In this document: piece by piece, positions 57,866 to 64,000 of the stretch | How positions within the stretch are numbered: the stretch's first letter is position 1 | Layout of the letters: every line of letters starts with the position of its first letter | Assembly: GCF_963678245.1 (NCBI RefSeq) | Contig: NZ_OY782776.1 | Coordinates: 434,001-498,000 of the forward strand | Origin: an uncultured Sunxiuqinia sp. | GTDB lineage: Bacteria; Bacteroidota; Bacteroidia; Bacteroidales; Prolixibacteraceae | Direction: 5' to 3' | DNA length: 64,000 nt | Notes under the pieces: model-generated | Databases searched by the model: none | Told to the model about the DNA's origin: nothing | The model's input: the letters and a program-made list of their open reading frames with translations, nothing else | Translations under genes and position numbers: made by a program

Positions 57866-58204
57866 TTAAGATAAAAAAGGAGGTGCCCGCGGGGAAGTGT
57901 GAAGAATTACTTCACAAGGGAAAAAATTCTGAGTTTTCTCAGGCTTCAACTCATTCAGGAGAATTTCAGTAAATGAGATATTGAATTCATCGGGCAGGTT
58001 GGTGACCGTAAATTCATATTCGCAAACATAACAATGTTCGTTATTTTGAACAACCGGGCTACACGATTCTGTATCATGATGAAAACCGACAGAGCAATCG
58101 TGTTTGTGCCTGTGGTGCCCGATTATGTGAGCAGGCTGGTAAACTATTGGTAAAAGGAATACCAGTAAAAAAGAAACAGCGATATGTTTTCTTACTTTAT
58201 ACAA
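57866..58204 (-). CDS. Small His/Cys-rich exported protein
   Basis: The 112-residue product has an N-terminal signal or anchor helix (HIAVSFLLVFLLPIVYQ). A dense metal-ligand stretch follows: HIIGHHRHKHDCSVGFHHD, then CSP, HCYVCEY. The C-terminal third (PDEFNISFTEILLNEL) is ordinary. No family is recognised. Its position is 3 bp after the Fur-family gene and 47 bp before the receptor gene, inside the same minus-strand group. A periplasmic metal chaperone or sensor is a reasonable guess. The ligand density is visible; the role is inferred. Confidence 0.65.
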   Translation of the reverse strand: MYKVRKHIAVSFLLVFLLPIVYQPAHIIGHHRHKHDCSVGFHHDTESCSPVVQNNEHCYVCEYEFTVTNLPDEFNISFTEILLNELKPEKTQNFFPCEVILHTSPRAPPFLS

Positions 58205-58207
58205 TTC

Positions 58208-58615
58208 TTATTTCGAACTTTTACAGTTACTACACACACCTTTAATAATTATTTCGGTTTCGCTGGCTTCAAAGCCCTGCGGAACCTGAGGCTCCTCAAC
58301 TGAAACATCATCAAGACAAATTACACTATCACATTGTTTACAATAAAAATGTGCATGGTTGTTTTTATGAGTAATGGAATTATCCAATGCATATTTCACT
58401 ACCTGATTGTCCACCACAATTTTATGAATAATCCTTTTTTCGAGAAGCGTTTTGAATGAACGGTAAAAAGTTGTCCGGTCAAAATTACTGCTTAATTTAT
58501 CCTTTATGTCATTTTCTGAAAGCGCATGCCCCGATTCAAGCATCATTGATAATATGCCTTCCCGGCAAGCGGTTCGCTTTAATTTATGTACTTGTAAAAT
58601 CTCCAATGGTTCCAT
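58208..58615 (-). CDS. Fur-family transcriptional regulator, probably Zur
   Basis: The start ATG at 58615 (MEPLEILQ, 135 residues) is preferred over the one at 58645, because the longer start lies inside the palindrome that is probably this protein's own operator. The winged-helix part (GHALSENDIKDKLSSNFDRTTFYRSFKTLLEKRIIHKI) is followed by the Fur dimerisation domain with metal-site residues HAHFYCKQCDSVICL and CSNC, two Cys pairs for structural zinc. The neighbours (ZIP, COG0523, His-rich ABC, TonB receptor) point to zinc sensing rather than iron. Confidence 0.85.
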   Translation of the reverse strand: MEPLEILQVHKLKRTACREGILSMMLESGHALSENDIKDKLSSNFDRTTFYRSFKTLLEKRIIHKIVVDNQVVKYALDNSITHKNNHAHFYCKQCDSVICLDDVSVEEPQVPQGFEASETEIIIKGVCSNCKSSK

Positions 58616-58629
58616 AAAACAAAGGTAAA

Positions 58630-58650
58630 TGCAATATTGTTGCAAAAATA
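58630..58650 (-). promoter_or_regulatory. Putative Zur operator overlapping a -7 promoter element
   Basis: TGCAA-TATTG-TTGCA at 58630-58644 is a perfect 5+5 bp inverted repeat. On the minus strand it directly abuts TATTTTTG (58643-58650), which fits the Bacteroidota -7 consensus TAnnTTTG, and lies 15 bp before the regulator's start. Repressor binding here would block transcription of the regulator and of the small protein and receptor genes behind it. The site was recognised by symmetry and location, not by a known logo. Confidence 0.6.
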
Positions 58651-58716
58651 ATTAAATAGTTATACAATGTTGAATACTTGTGTGACTTTTAACAAAATAG
58701 ACTCTTACTAATTAAC

Positions 58717-59181
58717 CTATTTAATCTTTCGAACAAATTCAACATCGTCAACAATGTAAATCAAATGTTCTTCATCGGTGTTATTCAACCTTAACTTTCC
58801 TTTTATAGCGATATAATCGTCGGTTTTAAGCTTCCTGAATTTATCCATTTCATCTTTCTTGATGTTCATTTCAACTATTGTTTCAATACCCGCACCAGAA
58901 CAAAAAAAGCACATGGATGAAGGAGCGCGAGATAAAACGAAAATATAGCCTGTCATGTCGCCCGGAAGGTAAAATCCTTCAATGGCGATTTCTTTCCCAT
59001 TGATTTCTTCCAGTTTATCACCAAATTTTGCCTTTGGCAACATGGCCTGATATTTCAAAGACAAGCGGTATTTTACTTTTACATCATTCAGAAACAAATC
59101 CCAAACAGTATCATTATCTAATGTTTGTCCGATACTGTTAAAAGAGAGAATACAAAATAGAATTACACCAATAAACTTCAT
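58717..59181 (-). CDS. DUF3299-like exported protein
   Basis: The 154-residue protein has a signal peptide (cleavage near SIGQT). The core IEGFYLPGDMTGYIFVLSRAP and SSMCFFCSGAGIETIVE resembles DUF3299 proteins, which have an OB-like fold and a conserved cysteine region. Its stop is 4 bp after the ABC permease gene, so they share a transcript. A comparable set (ABC ATPase, FtsX-type permease, DUF3299) forms a Zur-controlled operon in Pseudomonas aeruginosa. The biochemical role is not known; the two Cys residues might hold a metal or a disulfide. Confidence 0.65.
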   Translation of the reverse strand: MKFIGVILFCILSFNSIGQTLDNDTVWDLFLNDVKVKYRLSLKYQAMLPKAKFGDKLEEINGKEIAIEGFYLPGDMTGYIFVLSRAPSSMCFFCSGAGIETIVEMNIKKDEMDKFRKLKTDDYIAIKGKLRLNNTDEEHLIYIVDDVEFVRKIK

Positions 59182-59185
59182 TTGT

Positions 59186-60589
59186 TTAAATCTTGCTTAA
59201 AATAAAATGAATATCTGTTTTATACGCTTTAATAGCCGGGAACAGCGATGCCAGCGCCCCAACGACAAAACAATATACCAATAACAATAATTCTTTTCCG
59301 CTTATTGCCTGTATTCCCGAAAAGCTAATTGCTGATATTTGCGGCAATACCAGCCAAATTATCCTTGAAATAACGATTCCGGCCAGCCAGCCGCCCAACG
59401 ATAAAATCGTTCCCTGAGAAAGCAGCAGAAACATTACTTTGATGCGGGAAGCGCCGAGTGCTCTTAACAATGCTACTTCGTAAATACTTTGGTTGAGCGT
59501 GTTGGTTAAATGAATTAAAATATTTAAGCCGGAAATAACAATTATTATCCACGCCAGGATTTTAAATGTTTCTATTCCGTAGCCTAAGAAGCCCATCAAA
59601 CGGTTTAATTCGAGTGCCGGAGAAGCAGCCTGCATATTTGTATTTTCGTTGATAATACGTGGCAAAGATGCAATGGCTATCGGACTGCGTGCAAATACCA
59701 AAAGTGCTGTAATCTCACTTGAAGGGTCATCGTCTGATTCCTGGAGAATTCCTTTATAATCGTTGTATGCCCGAAGCTCTTCTTTTGAAATATCTTGTTG
59801 ATGTTCAATTTTGTACAGTGCAGAATCAAGCAAAGCACTATGAACATGTTCTTCTTCAGCATGATGATGATGTTCTTCCTCCTCTTCCACATGCTCGTCG
59901 TGATGATGTTCTTTTGCTTCTGCTTCTTCATGATGATGCTCTTCGTCTTTTTCTGCTCCCTCATGGTGGTGGTGGTGCGCATGTACTTCCCAAACGCTTT
60001 CAACAGGAGTAAGAATAAGCCGGTTGGTCACTTTTTCATTTGGAGCCATTATCCCAATAACAGTATATTTATCTTCATCATGATGGTGGCCTGATTCGGT
60101 AAAGCCATGAACGCCTGTAAATAAATCGCCAATTTTCAAACCTGTTTTGTCGGCAACCTCAGCACCAATTACTACATCCATCGGTTTTGAAAACCACTTT
60201 CCTTCCTTCAGTTTACATTCATATAAATCGGGATACGATTTTTCTGTTCCTACAATGCGGTAACCTTTGTAGTTATCTCCCAAAGCCAGCGGAATGGCAC
60301 TTTTTACCATTGGGTTTGATTTTATTTTGTTGGCTTCTTCCAAACTAATATTTCCGGTAGGAACGTCGGCCTGAAAAACAGAAGAAAGTATTAATTGCAA
60401 CGGGCTTCCTTTGGCTCCAACAACCAAATCTACCCCAGCAATATTTTGTCGAAAGTTCTGTTCAAAACGCTTCTCAAACCGGAATATCAGCGAAATAATG
60501 GTAACTCCTATGGCAAATAACAGCAAGCTTAAAAATGTATTGAAAGGTTTAGCGGTTAATTTTGCGATACTTAATTTGAATATATTCAT
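59186..60589 (-). CDS. FtsX/MacB-type ABC permease with a long His-rich loop
   Basis: The 467-residue inner-membrane protein has one N-terminal helix, a MacB-type periplasmic domain and three C-terminal helices (about 345-367, 389-420 and 436-458). Inside the periplasmic domain, residues of about 200-252 are almost only His, Glu, Asp and Ala (HHHHHEGAEKDEEHHHEE, EHHHDEH, EEEEEHHHHAEEEH), with another HHHDED at about 165. The start overlaps the ATPase gene by 4 bp. FtsX-type permeases drive mechanical work or lipoprotein export and do not usually import metals. The His loop strongly suggests zinc sensing or handling. Confidence 0.88.
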   Translation of the reverse strand: MNIFKLSIAKLTAKPFNTFLSLLLFAIGVTIISLIFRFEKRFEQNFRQNIAGVDLVVGAKGSPLQLILSSVFQADVPTGNISLEEANKIKSNPMVKSAIPLALGDNYKGYRIVGTEKSYPDLYECKLKEGKWFSKPMDVVIGAEVADKTGLKIGDLFTGVHGFTESGHHHDEDKYTVIGIMAPNEKVTNRLILTPVESVWEVHAHHHHHEGAEKDEEHHHEEAEAKEHHHDEHVEEEEEHHHHAEEEHVHSALLDSALYKIEHQQDISKEELRAYNDYKGILQESDDDPSSEITALLVFARSPIAIASLPRIINENTNMQAASPALELNRLMGFLGYGIETFKILAWIIIVISGLNILIHLTNTLNQSIYEVALLRALGASRIKVMFLLLSQGTILSLGGWLAGIVISRIIWLVLPQISAISFSGIQAISGKELLLLVYCFVVGALASLFPAIKAYKTDIHFILSKI

Positions 60590-61227
60590 TTTCGCGATGG
60601 TTTTAAGTAAAGAATATTCCCGAATTGTTTTTTGATTCGGGAATCGTGCGTTGCAATTAACAATGTAAGCTTATGCTCCGACGAAACTTTCTGCAAAAGC
60701 GTAATAAACCGCGTGCAATTGTTATCGTCGAGGCTTGAAGTTGGCTCATCGGCAAATAAAGCCAGGGGTTTATTTACCAGCGAGCGGGCCACCGAAAAAC
60801 GCTGAAGTTCGCCCTGACTTAGTTCCGAAGGATATTTATTCAACAATTTCGCTATTTCCAACTGCTCTGTTAACTGAGAAACATAATCCGGGTCTTTTGC
60901 CCCGCCTGCCAGCGTTTGGGCTATCAGCAAATTTTTATTCATACTGATGTCTTCAATAAACAAGTGCTTCTGGAAAATAAATCCAAAGTTTCTTCCACGA
61001 AATTCGTCCAACTTATTTTGCTTCAGTTTGCAAATGTTAGTATTGTCAACTACTATTTCTCCTGAAGAAGGAGACAATATTCCTGCAAGCAAATGAAGCA
61101 AAGTGGTTTTTCCGGAACCGGAGTCGCCAATCATCGCCATTTGTTCGCCCGAGGCCATTTCCAAATCAGGAAAATTCATCTCAGAACCTCGCTTGTATTT
61201 AAACTTTATATTTTTGGTTTTTATCAT
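60586..61227 (-). CDS. LolD-type ABC transporter ATP-binding protein
   Basis: The 213-residue ATPase has Walker A GDSGSGKTTLL, signature LSQGELQRFSVARSL, Walker B LALFADEPTS and an H-loop (ATHDSR). It resembles LolD/MacB-class ATPases that pair with FtsX-type permeases. It overlaps the permease gene by 4 bp at its 3' end and the ZIP gene by 4 bp at its 5' end, giving strict translational coupling of the three. It energises the His-rich permease encoded next. Confidence 0.92.
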   Translation of the reverse strand: MIKTKNIKFKYKRGSEMNFPDLEMASGEQMAMIGDSGSGKTTLLHLLAGILSPSSGEIVVDNTNICKLKQNKLDEFRGRNFGFIFQKHLFIEDISMNKNLLIAQTLAGGAKDPDYVSQLTEQLEIAKLLNKYPSELSQGELQRFSVARSLVNKPLALFADEPTSSLDDNNCTRFITLLQKVSSEHKLTLLIATHDSRIKKQFGNILYLKPSRK

Positions 61228-62030
61228 TTTGTATGATTTAAGATTGTATGAACAGAATGAGTTGTTTCGTGCGTATGCGTGTGCGAATGGCTGCCGCTTA
61301 ATGAATGCATTAACACAAGTCCCAAAAAAATAAATGCAAACTGGATTATATTTTTACGAATAGATTTCTCTTTATTAATTTCGGGGACAAGGCTACTACC
61401 TGCTAGATAAATAAAGCCACCGGCAGCTACTGGCAAAACATACACTGAGAGCGAACTGATAATTGAACCTGCCCATAAGGTTACAACCGCGCCGGCAATT
61501 GCTGTTATTGCCGACAGAAAGTTAAACCACAATGCTTTTTTTCGTTTAAAACCTGCGTGAATTAACACCCCAAAATCACTGATTTCCTGCGGAATTTCGT
61601 GCAAAATTACTGCAAGTGTTGTGGTTATACCAATTTCGGGAGAAGTCATCCACCCGGCGGCGATTAAAATACCGTCAGTAAAATTATGCAGTCCGTCGGT
61701 AACCAAACTAATGTAGCCAAGGGGCATGATTTTAGTATCATTTTTAATTTTGTGATTATGGTTTACATGAACAACTTTTTCAATTCCCAGCATCACTAAA
61801 AATCCGGCCATTACGAGCATTCCAACCATTTTTCCATCATGAAAAACATGAAACGATTCGGGTAATAAAACGAAAAACGAATTTCCAAACAATGTTCCAA
61901 TTGCGAAACTAATTAGGATGAAAACAATAAACTCAGTTTTTATTCCTTTTAATGCTACGATTACAATTCCTGATAATGACAAAATACTTACCAGCACAGT
62001 GCTGGCTATTGCTGATATCCAAATTTCCAC
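61224..62030 (-). CDS. ZIP-family metal transporter
   Basis: The 268-residue membrane protein has eight predicted helices. The ZIP metal-site helices are recognisable: helix 4 DGLHNFTDGILIA (His and Asn/Asp ligands) and helix 5 AVILHEIPQEISDFG (His, Glu, Glu), plus a His-rich C-terminus (HSHTHTHETTHSVH). ZIP proteins move zinc or other divalent metals into the cytoplasm. It is coupled by overlap to the LolD-type ATPase and lies 19 bp after the COG0523 gene, within the putative zinc operon. Confidence 0.92.
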   Translation of the reverse strand: MEIWISAIASTVLVSILSLSGIVIVALKGIKTEFIVFILISFAIGTLFGNSFFVLLPESFHVFHDGKMVGMLVMAGFLVMLGIEKVVHVNHNHKIKNDTKIMPLGYISLVTDGLHNFTDGILIAAGWMTSPEIGITTTLAVILHEIPQEISDFGVLIHAGFKRKKALWFNFLSAITAIAGAVVTLWAGSIISSLSVYVLPVAAGGFIYLAGSSLVPEINKEKSIRKNIIQFAFIFLGLVLMHSLSGSHSHTHTHETTHSVHTILNHTK

Positions 62031-62049
62031 TTTCTTATTTTTTAAAATT

Positions 62050-63252
62050 CTAAACAGGCCACTGGTCTAAAAACTCGTGTGTTTTTGTTTCCATTCCGCG
62101 AATTTCTTCTTCGGTACACAAACATTCTTCCAGGTCTGCCCGTATTGCGTCCTCGTCCATGTTTTGTCCAATTAGAACCAATTCGGTTTGACGGTCGCCA
62201 AAACGTTTGTCCCATTTTCCCATAATGTATTCTTCATTTTGCTGAAAAGCAGGATGTTGGTTGCGTTCCAGTGTACTTAATGAAGCCCACCAAACTCCTG
62301 CACGGTCGGCTTTTATTGAACCACCGGCCTGGCTCCAGCTAAAAGCCGCTTCCGGACGCGAAGCCATCCAAAACAAACCTTTACTCCGAATAATGGATAA
62401 ATCCCAACCTTCGTTAAGGTATTTCCAGAAACGTGCCGGATGAAAAGGACGCTTTTCCCTGTAAACGAAAGATGCAATTCCGTACTCTTCAGTTTCCGGT
62501 ACGTGTTCCTCTTCCAACTCTTTTATCCAGCCTGCCGATGTGGACGCCTCGTAAAAATCGAATTTCCCGGTATTTACGATTTCATCAATTTCAACTTTAC
62601 CATGTGAAGAAGTGAGTATTTTTGCTCCGGGATTTAATTTATGAAGCACACTTTTTAGTTCTTCCAATTTTCCCGGGCTAACCAAATCTACCTTATTTAT
62701 AATAATGACGTTAGCAAATTCCACCTGATCTGTCAGAAGATTCACAATGGTTCTTTCGTCGTTCGGATCATCGTCATTCATTTCGCGATCTCCGATGGTA
62801 TCCAAACTACCAAAATCCTTTTCAAAATTAAGCGCATCAACTACGGTTACCATAGTATCAATTTTTGCCCACTTTGTTAAATCAATACCCAAATCTTCAA
62901 AAGGATAAGTAAATGTTTGGGCGATTGGCACCGGCTCGGCAATTCCGGTTCCTTCAATTAACAAATAATCAAATCGTCCCTGGCGGGTTAGTTTTTCAAC
63001 CTCTTTAACCAGGTCTTCACGCAGCGTACAGCAAATGCAGCCGTTGCTCATTTCAACCAATTTTTCTTCGGTGCGTGAAAGCACATTTTCATTTTCAACC
63101 AATTGCGCATCAATATTGACTTCGCTCATATCGTTCACAATAACAGCCGCTTTCAGGCCATTTTTGTTGTGCAGGATGTGATTTAACAAGGTTGTTTTTC
63201 CGGCTCCAAGAAAACCGCTTAAAACTGTAACAGGCAATTTATTTGTATTCAT
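62050..63252 (-). CDS. COG0523 (CobW/ZigA-type) GTPase metallochaperone
   Basis: The 400-residue protein has a P-loop [15 protein letters not shown] at residues 11-25, the conserved CxCC metal site in [11 protein letters not shown], the switch region EGTGIAEP and NKVD, and a C-terminal CobW_C domain ([12 protein letters not shown]). COG0523 GTPases deliver zinc (or cobalt) to client proteins under zinc limitation and are usual members of Zur regulons. It reads 17 bp after the upstream membrane protein and 19 bp before ZIP. Confidence 0.93.
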   Translation of the reverse strand: MNTNKLPVTVLSGFLGAGKTTLLNHILHNKNGLKAAVIVNDMSEVNIDAQLVENENVLSRTEEKLVEMSNGCICCTLREDLVKEVEKLTRQGRFDYLLIEGTGIAEPVPIAQTFTYPFEDLGIDLTKWAKIDTMVTVVDALNFEKDFGSLDTIGDREMNDDDPNDERTIVNLLTDQVEFANVIIINKVDLVSPGKLEELKSVLHKLNPGAKILTSSHGKVEIDEIVNTGKFDFYEASTSAGWIKELEEEHVPETEEYGIASFVYREKRPFHPARFWKYLNEGWDLSIIRSKGLFWMASRPEAAFSWSQAGGSIKADRAGVWWASLSTLERNQHPAFQQNEEYIMGKWDKRFGDRQTELVLIGQNMDEDAIRADLEECLCTEEEIRGMETKTHEFLDQWPV

Positions 63253-63269
63253 ATATTTTCGAATTTGAG

Positions 63270-63911
63270 TTAATTAATATTTTTTAATAGTTGTGCCTTA
63301 TTAACACTTCCCTTCATCCATAAAAGCCAGTTTAACGAGGCAAGCATACATATATTGGCAAAGCCCAGGTAAAACAGCCACAAAGGAGTTCCAAACAAAT
63401 AAATCATTGGGATCCAATAACTGAAAATGCTCCAAAATGATGACATGCAAATTGGACATTGAATAATTGGTTTTCTCAGGTATTTGTTAACAACGAACAC
63501 TTCATCTGTTTTATACAATCGAAATGAACCATCTTCGTTTTGGTCAATTAAAATCTTTGCGTCAAGTTGATACAATGTATTTTCAAGCATTTCGGGTGTC
63601 GCAACATCGCCCTGATTGTTCAACCTGATAATTTCGCCGTCAACCGAGAAGTCAAAGTCAGGCCTCACACGTTTCATCTGTTTTAATAAAATTTCCAACT
63701 GTAACCCGACGTAGTAAACAGGCACTTGTTTTGTTCTTGTCAGAAATTTGAAAAGCGGGTATAACAGCATCTCGCTGTCTTTATCTTTTCCGTTGGGAAG
63801 CTTCTCTGTCCCGCCGTCGGCAGCTATTCTCACACCAAGAATAAATAGCGATTGTAATAATACATAGCCAACCATCGCTACAACTGCAAAAAATAAATTC
63901 TGAAATTCCAT
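63270..63911 (-). CDS. Uncharacterised membrane protein
   Basis: The 213-residue protein has one N-terminal helix (about 5-25) and two C-terminal ones (about 158-177 and 181-198) with a soluble middle part ([18 protein letters not shown]). [11 protein letters not shown] motif just ahead of helix 2 could bind a metal or form a disulfide and recalls DUF1360-type membrane proteins. No family is certain. It is the first gene of the minus-strand group, 17 bp before the COG0523 gene, and its upstream 89 bp (to the window edge) should hold the operon promoter. Confidence 0.5.
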   Translation of the reverse strand: MEFQNLFFAVVAMVGYVLLQSLFILGVRIAADGGTEKLPNGKDKDSEMLLYPLFKFLTRTKQVPVYYVGLQLEILLKQMKRVRPDFDFSVDGEIIRLNNQGDVATPEMLENTLYQLDAKILIDQNEDGSFRLYKTDEVFVVNKYLRKPIIQCPICMSSFWSIFSYWIPMIYLFGTPLWLFYLGFANICMLASLNWLLWMKGSVNKAQLLKNIN

Positions 63912-64000
63912 ATATTAAAAGAGTTTTGTTTTTAAACTATATTTTCACTTATAACATTAGCTGTAACATCATCTCTTAAGTCACTTTTGCGATTTATTGT

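Noticed and set aside
58616-58645. Longer start for the Fur-family regulator
   Set aside because: The extra ten residues (MQQYCIYLCF) are not Fur-like and are encoded by the putative operator palindrome and leader; ATG 58615 is more likely.
59830-59990. Repeat-like DNA in the ABC permease gene, considered as a tandem repeat or CRISPR-like array
   Set aside because: It is explained by codons for His, Glu and Asp tracts; there are no regular repeats with unique spacers.

Overview
The window reads as the chromosome of a Bacteroidota bacterium, most likely a marine or gut member of the Marinilabiliales/Prolixibacteraceae type; this placement is an inference from gene content. The signs are a SusC/SusD pair driven by an ECF sigma factor and a FecR anti-sigma factor, many secreted or lipoprotein glycoside hydrolases with family-typical Bacteroidota domains (GH172, GH140, DUF4982, DUF1735, DUF4374, DUF4625), A-rich leaders without strong Shine-Dalgarno sites, and AT-rich spacers. 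No intact tRNA or rRNA gene and no CRISPR array were seen.

Region 1 (1-17.3 kb, all plus strand) is the right part of a carbohydrate-degradation locus: a 5'-truncated GH2, an alpha/beta-hydrolase esterase, GH172 (DUF2961), a DUF6786-like protein, an SGNH hydrolase, an S1 sulfatase, GH43, GH2 with DUF4982, GH88, GH3 and an FAD-dependent oxidoreductase. GH88 plus sulfatase points to a sulfated, uronate-containing heteropolysaccharide opened by a lyase that is not in this window.

Region 2 (17.3-18.7 kb) is a scar: remnants of an AraC regulator, a Fic protein and an IS982-like transposase surround a 22-bp piece that looks like the 3' end of tmRNA (ssrA) followed by its own terminator, the classic footprint of integration into ssrA.

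Region 3 (18.7-41.7 kb, plus strand) is a second polysaccharide utilization locus: ECF sigma, FecR, STN-type SusC, SusD, a broken DUF1735 binding protein, then GH42-like, GH31, GH140, sialate O-acetylesterase-like, GH78, a NodB-like protein, decayed serine-hydrolase and DeoC genes, and a GH2 beta-mannosidase. With region 1 this gives rhamnosidase, uronyl hydrolase, apiosidase-like, sulfatase and esterase activities, compatible with an ulvan-like or pectin-like (RG-II or apiogalacturonan) target. The substrate is not settled.

Region 4 (41.7-52.8 kb, plus strand) holds a PagL-like lipid A deacylase and then a locus resembling xenosiderophore utilization (Xus): TonB-dependent receptor, DUF4374 lipoprotein, secreted ankyrin protein, DUF2271 protein, and a PepSY membrane protein fused to flavodoxin and NADPH-reductase modules.

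Region 5 (52.8-54.0 kb) is decayed (SRAP peptidase and TonB-receptor remnants). Region 6 (54.0-63.9 kb, all minus strand) looks like a zinc-starvation cluster: COG0523 GTPase, ZIP transporter, LolD/FtsX-like ABC pair with a long His-rich loop, a DUF3299-like protein, a Fur-family regulator (probably Zur) with a palindrome at its promoter, a His/Cys-rich small protein, a TonB receptor and two His-rich DUF4625 lipoproteins.
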